A stretch of 64,000 bases of DNA, taken from contig JAUXRI010000089.1 in the NCBI GenBank assembly GCA_030681895.1, positions 1 to 64,000 of the forward strand. The letters run 5' to 3'. How positions within the stretch are numbered: the stretch's first letter is position 1; each line of letters begins with the position of its first letter. The position numbers and the translations under genes are program-made. Below the pieces are notes generated by a model, which saw nothing but the letters and a program-made list of their open reading frames with translations, had not been told where the DNA came from and ran no database searches. The DNA is from Myxococcales bacterium. Lineage in GTDB: Bacteria; Myxococcota; Myxococcia; Myxococcales; Myxococcaceae. Positions 21,117 through 28,889 of the stretch are shown here, one piece after another.

Positions 21117-22322
21117 TTACCGGCGGCCGCGAATGATCGAGTACGCGCTGCTGCTGTCGACGCCCACGAGGAAGACCTCTCGTGCGTCGGTCACGGTCGC
21201 GTCACGTACGGTCGAGATGGTGTTTGGAGGCGCGGGCATGCTCGGAGCCCAGCTCGTTCCATTCCACGACATGAAGCGATTGGCGCCGCTCCCAGAGCCT
21301 GCGGCGAGGAACTCGGTCGGGCCGATCGCCACCACCGTCGACAGATTGGCGCCTGACGTCAGCGGCATGAGTGAGTTCCACGACGACGTCGCCTGGTCTC
21401 GGCGGGCGAAGCGATAGCCGCTACCGCCGCCCACGATCATCGCCTCGACGATGGCGCCGGCTTGTACGGCGAGGGCGATGCTGGTCCACCCGGCGGCCGG
21501 CTGCCCGTTCAGGTTGATCGCTTCTGGGGTCAACGCGCCGTTTTCGTAACGAACGACGCCGAGCGAACCGACGACGTACACCTCTCCGCCGGGCCCGACC
21601 TGGCACTCGCTCGCGCTCGAGATGCCGAGATTGTTCGAGACCTTCGTCCACGCGTTCACGCCGTCGAACTCGTACAAGAGCCCGGTGGCTCCGCTGTCAC
21701 GGCTGCCCACGGCGAACACCCGCTCGCCCGCCCCGCAGAGCGAGACGAAGTAGTCGGCCGTCGAGACCGTCATCGCGGTGGTGAAGCTGGCGCCGACGGA
21801 GCAATCGGCAGCGAGGCAGTGCGCCGCGGAGCGCGTCGCCGAGACCACGAAGACCTTGCCCATCGGCGTCACGTGCACGTCGTTCAGTGACGGTATCGTG
21901 AAGCCGGCGACCTCGGTGAAGGCACCTCCCGTCGAGCGGTAGAGCTTGCTGTTGTCCATGCCGACGTACGCCTCACCCGGACGAGAGGCGACGGCGACTG
22001 CGTAGGTGAGACTCGAGGGAGGAGGCATCGCGACGAGGTTCGACCAGATGAAGGGGCCCAGGCCTGCGTCGGCCGCTCCGCCTGCACTGCCGCCTGCAGA
22101 GCCACCGGCGCTCCCGCCTGCAGAACCACCGGCCGAGCCACCCGCAGCGCCTCCGCCCGACACGCCTCCCGACGAGCCACCGCCCTGGCCGCCCGCGACG
22201 ACCAACCCACCCGCCGAGCCGCCGCCCGCCGAGCCGCCGCCCTTTCCTGCATCAGGCTGAAGAGGCGTCAGCGGACCACACGCGCTTGCGCAGACGACGA
22301 TGACACTCAGGAACGAACGCAT
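21117..22322 (-). CDS. Paralogous lipoprotein with GGSA linker and beta-propeller-like domain
   Basis: 401 residues with the same layout as the neighbour at 19805: signal peptide with lipobox SACG, a Gly/Ser/Ala linker (residues 26-82, with five GGSA repeats), then blades including YRSTGGAFTEVAGF, VFVVSATRSAAHCLAADC and VSSNLGISSASECQV, ending in DAREVFLVGVD and IIRGRR. It is 52 bp upstream of its paralogue and likely arose by tandem duplication; the linkers use different repeat units, which suggests each expanded independently. Its function is unknown. Confidence 0.8.
   Translation of the reverse strand: MRSFLSVIVVCASACGPLTPLQPDAGKGGGSAGGGSAGGLVVAGGQGGGSSGGVSGGGAAGGSAGGSAGGSAGGSAGGSAGGAADAGLGPFIWSNLVAMPPPSSLTYAVAVASRPGEAYVGMDNSKLYRSTGGAFTEVAGFTIPSLNDVHVTPMGKVFVVSATRSAAHCLAADCSVGASFTTAMTVSTADYFVSLCGAGERVFAVGSRDSGATGLLYEFDGVNAWTKVSNNLGISSASECQVGPGGEVYVVGSLGVVRYENGALTPEAINLNGQPAAGWTSIALAVQAGAIVEAMIVGGGSGYRFARRDQATSSWNSLMPLTSGANLSTVVAIGPTEFLAAGSGSGANRFMSWNGTSWAPSMPAPPNTISTVRDATVTDAREVFLVGVDSSSAYSIIRGRR
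22083..22142 (-). repeat. Coding repeat, 12-bp period (GGSA x5)
   Basis: Five consecutive 12-bp units encode GGSA inside the linker of the lipoprotein at 21117-22322. The neighbouring linker DNA is also repetitive but less regular. Confidence 0.85.
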
Positions 22323-22364
22323 TCGCCTGCGATAGCACGGTGCAGCCGTGCACCGGCAAGCCCC

Positions 22365-22757
22365 TCACGAACGCTGGGGCCCATCGAGGCGCCGCCCGCC
22401 AACGGCGATCGCCGTCGCCACCGTCGCGACCACCATCGCGATTCCGTACACGCGCTCGCCGCGGATCAGGGAGGCCAGCGCCAACGCCACGCTCCACACG
22501 CCAAAGAGCCACGGCACCCAGTGCACCTCGGAGCGGAACCGCCGCTTCAGGAACATCAGCCCAAAGCCGCCGACGCAGACGGTCAGCATCGAGACGAGAT
22601 CGTCGACGCCCGCTTCGTACGGCGTCGCGCGCTGGAGCAGCATCGGCACCTCTGAAGGCCGGGTGATCAAGAAGACGCCGACGGCGGTGACCAGCGCGCC
22701 CGCCAGCATCGCGCCCAGGTACGTGAACGGTGTCTCGGCCCAGGAGCGGCGCATCAC
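22365..22757 (-). CDS. Membrane protein with four hydrophobic helices
   Basis: 130 residues from ATG 22757 (or the next ATG, 22754). Four hydrophobic segments are visible (about 13-32, 50-68, 80-98 and 104-121). Between helix two and three there is a basic KRRFRSE loop. No motif identifies it. It is separated from the lipoprotein pair by 42 bp and runs in the same direction, so it could be the promoter-proximal gene of a three-gene unit. Confidence 0.6.
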   Translation of the reverse strand: MMRRSWAETPFTYLGAMLAGALVTAVGVFLITRPSEVPMLLQRATPYEAGVDDLVSMLTVCVGGFGLMFLKRRFRSEVHWVPWLFGVWSVALALASLIRGERVYGIAMVVATVATAIAVGGRRLDGPQRS

Positions 22758-22869
22758 CTGGGGAGAATCACCGAATGGCCTCGGGGCGTCGAGCGAACGG
22801 CGAGTCAGTCAGTGCCCACCCGACGAGCCGTGGTAGACGCCCGACACCCCTGACCGGAGCGCTCGCATC

Positions 22870-23616
22870 GTGAAGACCGTCGCCGTCACTGGAGCCTCTC
22901 GCGGAATCGGGCTCGCGATCGCCGAGCACTTCCTGGCCTCGGGCTGGAAGGTGCACTGCCTGGCGCGCAACGAGTCGTCGGTCGCGCCACTGCTCGCGAA
23001 GGGCCACGCGCACTTCGTCTCGTTCGACGCAGGCTCGGCCGAGTCGGTGCTCGCGGCGGCGAAGACGGTGCTGGCCGCTGGAGACACCCTCGACGCCCTG
23101 GTCAACAACGCCGGCATCGCGCTCTCGGCGCCGCTGGCGAAGACCTCGACGGAAGACTTCCTGCGCATTCAGGCCGTCAACGTCACCGCGCCGTTTCTGC
23201 TGACGCGCGAGCTGCTGCCGGCGCTCGTGAAGGCGAAGGGCCGCGTGGTGAACATCTGCAGCACCGCGGCGAAGAAGGGCTTCAAGTACACCGCTGCGTA
23301 CTGCACCTCGAAACACGCGCTCCTGGGCATGACGCGGGCGCTCGCAGTCGAGCTCGCGAACAAACACGTCACCGTGAACGCGGTCTCGCCCGGCTGGACC
23401 GACACCGACATGCTCGCAGCGAGCATCGAGAAGATAGCCGGCTCCACCGGCCGCTCAGCGACCGACGCTCGAGCCGCGCTCGAGTCGATGAACCCCATGG
23501 GTCGCGCCGTGAAACCCGACGAGGTCGCTTCGCTGGTTCACTTCTTGTGCGACAGCGCTGCAGGCGCGGCCATCACGGGCGCCGACTACACCATCGATGG
23601 CGGAGAGACGGTCTGA
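22870..23616 (+). CDS. 3-hydroxyacyl-CoA dehydrogenase-type SDR
   Basis: 248 residues, GTG start. Cofactor loop GASRGIGLAIA, NNAG, catalytic Ser and YCTSK (Tyr-x3-Lys), PGWTDTDML, and the C-terminal GRAVKPDEVASLVHFL and GADYTIDGGETV blocks, all as in FabG/PhaB-type reductases. First gene of a tightly packed unit with RidA-like, crotonase, Lys-tailed and acyl-CoA dehydrogenase genes. Family members in aryl-CoA degradation gene sets oxidise a 3-hydroxy intermediate; that role is inferred from the neighbours. The next gene overlaps by one base (TGATG). Confidence 0.88.
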   Translation: MKTVAVTGASRGIGLAIAEHFLASGWKVHCLARNESSVAPLLAKGHAHFVSFDAGSAESVLAAAKTVLAAGDTLDALVNNAGIALSAPLAKTSTEDFLRIQAVNVTAPFLLTRELLPALVKAKGRVVNICSTAAKKGFKYTAAYCTSKHALLGMTRALAVELANKHVTVNAVSPGWTDTDMLAASIEKIAGSTGRSATDARAALESMNPMGRAVKPDEVASLVHFLCDSAAGAAITGADYTIDGGETV

Positions 23617-24023
23617 TGCCACACACGTTCATTCAGCCCGAAGGATGGGTGCCGCCGAGGGGCTACAGCAACGGCGTCGTCGCCAGCGGAAAGACGCTCT
23701 TCACCGGCGGCGTGGTCGGGTGGGATCCCACGAAGGCCGTTGCGACCTTCCCCGAGACCTTCGAAGCCCAGTTCGCGCAGGCACTGTCGAACGTGATGGC
23801 CATCGTGAAGACGGCTGGAGGCCAGGCCGACGACCTCGTGCGTATGACCGTCTACGTCACCGACAAGCGCGAGTACCTCGCCTCGCTCAAGGGCATCGGC
23901 GCCGCGTGGAAGCAGCACCTCGGCCGGCACTTCCCCGCGATGGCGCTGGTGCAGGTCGTCGCGTTGGTGGAAGACGCCGCGAAGGTCGAGATCGAAGCCA
24001 CCGCCGTGCTCCAGGAGCGATGA
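23616..24023 (+). CDS. RidA/YjgF-family protein
   Basis: 135 residues with the typical fold order: GVVASGKTLFTGGVVGWDP, FEAQFAQALSNVMAIVKTAGG, DLVRMTVYVTD and KVEIEATAVL. The residue at the position of the catalytic Arg of imine deaminases appears to be Met (HFPAMALVQV rather than PAR...), so it may use a different acid or bind without deaminating. Members in aromatic-CoA gene sets are thought to remove reactive enamine/imine intermediates. Sits between the SDR and the crotonase with one-base and four-base overlaps. Confidence 0.88.
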   Translation: MPHTFIQPEGWVPPRGYSNGVVASGKTLFTGGVVGWDPTKAVATFPETFEAQFAQALSNVMAIVKTAGGQADDLVRMTVYVTDKREYLASLKGIGAAWKQHLGRHFPAMALVQVVALVEDAAKVEIEATAVLQER

Positions 24024-24826
24024 CAGCCATGAAGCAGCCGACGTCGTTTCGTTTCGAGGTGAAGGACAGCGTGGGGCTCATCACCTTCACGCGCCCCGAC
24101 ACGCTCAACTCGCTCACGTTCGCCGTGTACCGCGAGCTGACCGACCTCTTCCTCGAGCTGGAGAAGGAGCCGTCGGTGCGCGCCGTCGTCATCACCGGTG
24201 AAGGCCGCGGCTTCTGCTCCGGTGGCGATCAACACGACATCATCAAGCCGCTCTTTGCGCGCGACATGCCGGGGCTCGTCGAGTTCACGCGCATGACGTG
24301 CGACCTCATTCGCAACATGCGGGCGCTCCGAAAGCCCATCGTCGCGGCGCTCAACGGCACGGCTGCAGGAGCTGGCGCCGTCATTGCGCTCGCCTCCGAC
24401 CTGCGCGTCGCCAGTGAGAAGGCGAAGATCGCGTTCCTCTTCGTGAAGGTGGGCCTTGCGGGTGCCGACATGGGCGCCGCGTACCTGCTCCCTCGCGTCG
24501 TCGGTCTCTCGCGCGCGACCGAGCTGTTGATGCTGGGTGACACCATCGACGCGCCGACTGCCGAGAAGTACGGCCTGTTCAACCGCGTGGTGCCGCACGA
24601 GCAGTGCCTCACCGAAGCGATGGCGATGGCGACGCGGCTGGCGAAGGGGCCGACCTTCGCGCTGGGAATGACGAAAGAGCTGCTCAACACAGAACTGCAC
24701 ATGGAGCTCTTCGCCGCACTCGACAACGAGGCGCGCGCGCAGGCTGTGTGCATGCAAACGCAGGATTTCCGCGAGGCCTACGATGCCTTCTCGAACAAGC
24801 GCACGCCGAACTTCCAGGGCCGCTGA
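24020..24826 (+). CDS. Enoyl-CoA hydratase/isomerase-family protein
   Basis: 268 residues, crotonase fold: VGLITFTRPDTLNSLTF, GEGRGFCSGGDQHDI for the oxyanion hole, and ALNGTAAGAGAVIALASDLRVA then AFLFVKVGLAGADMGAAYLLPR. Where classic hydratases have two catalytic Glu residues, these segments show Val and Val/Ala instead, so simple water addition is unlikely; the GLAGxDMGA block recalls crotonases of aryl-CoA ring-processing gene sets. ATG at 24020 overlaps the RidA stop (ATGA); a second ATG is at 24029. Its end lies 19 bp before the next start. Confidence 0.9.
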   Translation: MTAMKQPTSFRFEVKDSVGLITFTRPDTLNSLTFAVYRELTDLFLELEKEPSVRAVVITGEGRGFCSGGDQHDIIKPLFARDMPGLVEFTRMTCDLIRNMRALRKPIVAALNGTAAGAGAVIALASDLRVASEKAKIAFLFVKVGLAGADMGAAYLLPRVVGLSRATELLMLGDTIDAPTAEKYGLFNRVVPHEQCLTEAMAMATRLAKGPTFALGMTKELLNTELHMELFAALDNEARAQAVCMQTQDFREAYDAFSNKRTPNFQGR

Positions 24827-24845
24827 GCCACAGCAGTCCAACGCG

Positions 24846-25352
24846 ATGATGCTGCTCGAGCGTGCCCTCGAGGCGGGCGCGTTCATGCTGCGCGTCGCCG
24901 AGACGCTGACACCCTACGCCGTCGTCGTCGATCCCGGCGGCGCCGTGTCACTCGTCGCGGTCGACGCGCGCTCGGCAGACCCTGACGAGCTCGAGGTGCA
25001 GCTCGTCGGCGCGCTCCAGTCGGACGCGAAGGACGGCGTCATTCAAGGCGCTGCGTGGGCGTACACCATCGACGTGAAGACGCCCGAGTACACGGGCCCG
25101 GCGCTCAAGGTGTACGTCGACGCCCAGGGAGAGCAGCCCTTCGTCGCCTACACGCCGTACACGTTCTCGATGGGTGAACCGGCGCAGCTCGGCGACACGC
25201 ACCGCATCGATGCCGAGCACAGCGTGCTGTTCACCACCGATCCGCCGACCCCGAAGAAGAAGCCGGCCGTGAAGAAGGCGCCTGCGAAGAAGGCTGCTCC
25301 GTCGAAGAAGGTCGTCGCGAAGAAGAAGACCGTCTCGAAGAAGAAGCGCTGA
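24846..25352 (+). CDS. Unknown protein with Lys-rich histone-like tail
   Basis: 168 residues. An N-terminal globular part of about 125 residues (starting MMLLERALEAGAFMLRVAETLTP) contains YAVVVDPGGAVSLVAVDA and ALKVYVDAQGEQPFVAYTPY and looks alpha/beta. The last 40 residues are almost only Lys, Ala, Val, Pro and Ser (for example KKAPAKKAAPSKKVVAKKK), like bacterial histone-H1-type tails. Whether it binds nucleic acid or an acidic partner cannot be told. Its place between the crotonase and dehydrogenase genes makes co-expression likely. No family recognised. Confidence 0.75.
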   Translation: MMLLERALEAGAFMLRVAETLTPYAVVVDPGGAVSLVAVDARSADPDELEVQLVGALQSDAKDGVIQGAAWAYTIDVKTPEYTGPALKVYVDAQGEQPFVAYTPYTFSMGEPAQLGDTHRIDAEHSVLFTTDPPTPKKKPAVKKAPAKKAAPSKKVVAKKKTVSKKKR

Positions 25353-25363
25353 GGAGCCGCGCC

Positions 25364-26491
25364 ATGTCTGCGTCCTTTCTCACGCCCGCTCACCTGACGC
25401 TCAAACACCGCGCCGCCGAGGCCTTCACGGTCATCGACGCAGACGCGCTGCCCCATGACGACGAAGCGCTCGCGCAGGCAGTCGCTCGACTCGGCTTCTA
25501 CCCGTGGCTGGTGCCGGCCGAGTTCGGCGGCGCAGAGCCGATCGTCGAGGTGATGTCGATCTGCGTGCTGCGGGAAGAGCTCGCGTACCGCAACGCCGCG
25601 GCCGACTCGCTGTTCGCGGTGCAGGGCCTCGGGAGTCACCCGGTGTTCCTCGCCGGCTCGGACGCGCAGAAGCAGGCGCTGCTCCCGAAGGTGGCGAATG
25701 GAACGGCGCTGTTTGCCTTTGCGCTGACCGAGCCCGAAGCCGGGAGCGACGTCGCAGCGCTATCGACCCGCGCGGTGAAGACGAAGGATGGCTGGACGCT
25801 GAACGGCCACAAGCGGTTCATCTCGAACGCCGGCGTGGCGACGCACTACACGGTCTTCGCGAGGACGGGCGAGGGTCCGAAGGGTATCTCGGCGTTCGTC
25901 GTGCCTGCCTCGACGCCGGGCTTCCGGGTCTCGAAGCAGATGGAGCTGATGGGCGAGCACCCCATCGGCGAACTCGAGCTGACGGACTGTCGCGTGCCGG
26001 CCGATGCGCTCCTCGGCGACGAAGGCGCGGGCATGAAGCTGGCGCTCTCGACGCTCGACGTGTTCCGCAGCACGGTCGGAGCCGCCGCCGTGGGCATGGC
26101 GCGACGCGCGCTCGACGAGGCGCTCTCGTACGTGAAGACGCGCAAGCAGTTCGGCGCCCCGCTGGCCGAGCTGTCTGCAGTTCAGGCGCTGCTGGCCGAC
26201 TGCGCGGTGGAGCTCGAGGCGTCGCGGCTCCTCGTGCACATGGCGGCGACCACGAAGGACCAGGGCCAGCCGCGCGTCACCTACGAGGCCGCGGTGTGCA
26301 AGCTGTTCGCGACCGAGGCCGCGCAGCGCATCGTCGATCGCTGCCTGCAGGTGCACGGCGGCAATGGCGTGGTGAAGGGTTTCGCCGTCGAGCGGCTGTA
26401 CCGTGACGTGCGGGCGCTCCGAATCTACGAAGGCGCGAGTGAAGTGCAGCGCCTCGTCATCGCCCGACACCTGCTGGCTCCGAAGAGCTGA
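25364..26491 (+). CDS. Acyl-CoA dehydrogenase
   Basis: 375 residues with the FAD-dependent fold: FALTEPEAGSDVAALSTRA, NGHKRFISNAGVA, a middle beta domain, FRSTVGAAAVGMARRALDEAL, KQFGAPLAELSAVQALLAD and the C-terminal GASEVQRLVIARHLL where Glu is the usual catalytic base. The N-terminal helices are short, and the substrate is not clear; linked to the SDR/RidA/crotonase genes upstream, an aryl- or branched acyl-CoA is likely. Its TGA overlaps a CTG codon that opens the next gene. Confidence 0.92.
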   Translation: MSASFLTPAHLTLKHRAAEAFTVIDADALPHDDEALAQAVARLGFYPWLVPAEFGGAEPIVEVMSICVLREELAYRNAAADSLFAVQGLGSHPVFLAGSDAQKQALLPKVANGTALFAFALTEPEAGSDVAALSTRAVKTKDGWTLNGHKRFISNAGVATHYTVFARTGEGPKGISAFVVPASTPGFRVSKQMELMGEHPIGELELTDCRVPADALLGDEGAGMKLALSTLDVFRSTVGAAAVGMARRALDEALSYVKTRKQFGAPLAELSAVQALLADCAVELEASRLLVHMAATTKDQGQPRVTYEAAVCKLFATEAAQRIVDRCLQVHGGNGVVKGFAVERLYRDVRALRIYEGASEVQRLVIARHLLAPKS

Positions 26492-27528
26492 ACCTGGACG
26501 CGCTCGAAGCCGCGGTCGCCGCGACACCGGACGATCCAGCACCGCTCCTGGTCTGGGCCGACGCGCTCATCAGCAGCGGCGATCCACTCGGCGAATACGT
26601 GTCGCTGTCGTACGCGCAGACGAAGGAGGCCGACCCGTCACGCTTCGTTCGCACGCGGGAACGCCTCGAGGCGTTGTTGGCGACGCACCGTCAACGATGG
26701 CTGATGGACGCGCAGGTGACGGAGCCGCAATGGCGCTGGGGGCTGCTTCGACGGTGTGCCGTGAGCGTCGACCCGGAGCAGCTCTTCCAGGCGCAGATGG
26801 CGTCGGACGATGCGTCGACCGCGCACTTCGGGCTGCTGGTCGATGAGCTGAGCCGGGTGCTCAACTCGCCTGCTGGTCGGTTTCTGGAAGCCGCTGCGCT
26901 CCAGCTGCCCGGTGGCCTGGGAACGATCGCGCCGTTGCTTTCGCTGCTGGGCCGGCACCCGCTCCTTCGAGGGCTGACGCTGGCGGGGCGCGGCGCAGAG
27001 TTCGGCGTTCGGTTCGAAGAGGCGCCCACCATCACGCGGTGGCGGTTGCTCGGCGTGCCGATCAGTCCCGCGACGCACGTGCCCTCGACCCTCGAGCTGC
27101 TGGAGGTGATCGACACCCCGCTCTTCCCCGGCGCGGAGGAGTTGCTCGCGGCTCCGGCGCCATCGCTGACGATGCTGGGGCTGACTGACGATCACCTCGA
27201 GCTCGCGCGGCTGCTGCCTCGGCTCACCCCGGCCACGCACCCGAAGCTGCGTCGACTGCGCCTGAGTGACGACGCGGCCGATGGCGTGCTGATCGCGCTG
27301 GCCGAGAGCCCGTTGCTCAAGCAGCTCGAGGTGCTGCAGCTCCACGGGCCCTTCACGGACGTCGGCCTCGACGTCGTCACGCGGGCGGCGGCGCGGTTCT
27401 CGCGAATTCCAAAACTGTCCTTCACCGGGGGCAGCGCGTCGGCGTCGCTCAAGCGCATGGCCTACAAGCAGTTGCCGCAGCTCGAGCTGGCGATGAAGCG
27501 GCCGGTCGTGGCGTGGACGGGCTGGTAA
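26488..27528 (+). CDS. TIGR02996-domain protein with Leu-rich C-terminal region
   Basis: The Leu-rich part (LLEVIDTPLFPGAEELL, LRRLRLSDDAADG, LEVLQLHGP) is in frame with an upstream segment reading LNLDALEAAVAATPDD, LLVWADALISSGDPLGEY, a clear TIGR02996 domain. No ATG, GTG or TTG exists in frame before it within the space after a stop at 26434-26436. A CTG codon at 26488 overlaps the dehydrogenase stop in a CTGA junction, just like the ATGA/GTGA/TTGA junctions elsewhere here, so I infer a rare CTG start and 346 residues. From the first standard codon (GTG 26599) half the domain would be lost. The domain occurs in myxobacterial proteins of unknown function. Confidence 0.65.
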   Translation: MNLDALEAAVAATPDDPAPLLVWADALISSGDPLGEYVSLSYAQTKEADPSRFVRTRERLEALLATHRQRWLMDAQVTEPQWRWGLLRRCAVSVDPEQLFQAQMASDDASTAHFGLLVDELSRVLNSPAGRFLEAAALQLPGGLGTIAPLLSLLGRHPLLRGLTLAGRGAEFGVRFEEAPTITRWRLLGVPISPATHVPSTLELLEVIDTPLFPGAEELLAAPAPSLTMLGLTDDHLELARLLPRLTPATHPKLRRLRLSDDAADGVLIALAESPLLKQLEVLQLHGPFTDVGLDVVTRAAARFSRIPKLSFTGGSASASLKRMAYKQLPQLELAMKRPVVAWTGW

Positions 27529-27556
27529 TTCCGACCCGCAGGCGCACACTGCCCGT

Positions 27557-28840
27557 GTGGAGTCCTTCGAGCCGTACCCATCACTCGCGCTGGCGCTCCT
27601 GAGCGGGCTGCTCATCGGGCTGGAGCGCGAACACTCGAAACCTACGGCGGCAGAGAAGCGCGGCTTCACCGGCGGCGTTCGCACCTACCCGCTCTTCGCG
27701 CTGCTCGGCGCGACGACGGCGTTGATGATGGAGAAGCACGGCGCGCTCCCGTTGTTCGGCGCAGGCCTCGCGCTGACGCTCTTGCTCGCCGTCGGCTACT
27801 GGCGCGACGTGGAGCAGGGACACGTTGGCCTCACCACTGAGGCGAGCGCGCTGCTCACCTTCTTCCTCGGCGCGCTCGCCACCTCGGACGGCGTCATCGA
27901 GCCGCTCCAGCTGCGCATCTTCGTCGTCGCCAGCATCACCGTCGCCGCAACCTTCCTCCTCTCTGCGAAGCCCGAGCTGCGGCAGTTCTCGGCGAAGCTC
28001 TCGCGCGACGACGTCATCGCCACGGTGAAGTTCCTGCTCATCGCCGTGGTGATTCTGCCGGTGTTGCCGAACGAGCCCCTCGGCCCGTACGGCGCGCTCA
28101 ACCCGTACCGCATCGGCTTCATGGTGCTCCTCATCGCGGGCATCGGCTTCGTCGGCTACGTGGCCATGCGGCTCTTCGGTCACGGCAAAGGGCTGCTCAT
28201 CACCGGCGCCATCGGAGGGCTCGTCTCCTCCACCGCGGTCACCCTCGCCTCGGCGGCGCGCGCGAAGCAGACCCCGGCGCTCGCGTCGGTCAGCGCGCTC
28301 GCCGTCGTCATCGCCAGCACCATCATGTTCGTCCGCGTGCTGATCACCGTGGCGGCCGTCGAGGTCTCGCTGCTGCCGAAGCTCGCCATTCCGCTCGGCG
28401 CGATGTCGGGCATCAGCCTGGGCGCCGTCGGGGGGATGGCGTTTCGCGATCGTGGTCACCGCGCCACCGAGAGCACCGTGGAGCTCACCAACCCCTTCGA
28501 GCTTCGAAAGGCGCTCCAGTTCGGAGCCTTTTTCGTCTTCATCCTCGTCGCCTCGCGCTGGGCCACCGACACCTTCGGCAACGCGGGCACCTACCTCGCC
28601 GGGCTGTTCGCGGGCCTGACCGACGTCGACGCCATCACCCTGTCGATGTCGAACCTGGTGAAGAACGACTCCATCGACCCGCAGGTCGCCACGCGCACCA
28701 TCGTGATCGCGGTCGCGAGCAACACGGTGGTGAAGGCGATCATGGCGCTGGTGCTCGGAGGCTGGGGCTTCGCCCGGCGCATCGTGGTGGTGTCGGCGGT
28801 GGTGCTGGTGGTGGGCCTGGGGCTCGCCATCATCCTGTAG
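27557..28840 (+). CDS. MgtC/SapB plus DUF4010 membrane protein
   Basis: 427 residues with about eleven predicted membrane helices. The N-terminal part has the MgtC-type GLLIGLEREHSKP and GGVRTYPLFALLGA motifs; the C-terminal part is DUF4010-like, with LVSSTAVTLASAARAKQTP and GLTDVDAITLSMSNLVK. Predicted ion or Mg-homeostasis related membrane protein; the transported substrate is not known. GTG start at 27557, 28 bp after the preceding gene on the same strand. Confidence 0.85.
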   Translation: MESFEPYPSLALALLSGLLIGLEREHSKPTAAEKRGFTGGVRTYPLFALLGATTALMMEKHGALPLFGAGLALTLLLAVGYWRDVEQGHVGLTTEASALLTFFLGALATSDGVIEPLQLRIFVVASITVAATFLLSAKPELRQFSAKLSRDDVIATVKFLLIAVVILPVLPNEPLGPYGALNPYRIGFMVLLIAGIGFVGYVAMRLFGHGKGLLITGAIGGLVSSTAVTLASAARAKQTPALASVSALAVVIASTIMFVRVLITVAAVEVSLLPKLAIPLGAMSGISLGAVGGMAFRDRGHRATESTVELTNPFELRKALQFGAFFVFILVASRWATDTFGNAGTYLAGLFAGLTDVDAITLSMSNLVKNDSIDPQVATRTIVIAVASNTVVKAIMALVLGGWGFARRIVVVSAVVLVVGLGLAIIL

Positions 28841-28889
28841 CGCCCCAGGGCGTTTGCCCCAGAGCGCCCGTTCGGGGTAGCCACGGAGC

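Noticed and set aside
26599-27528. GTG 26599 as start of the TIGR02996 protein
   Set aside because: It would cut the domain in half; the upstream in-frame sequence continues the domain to the CTG at 26488.
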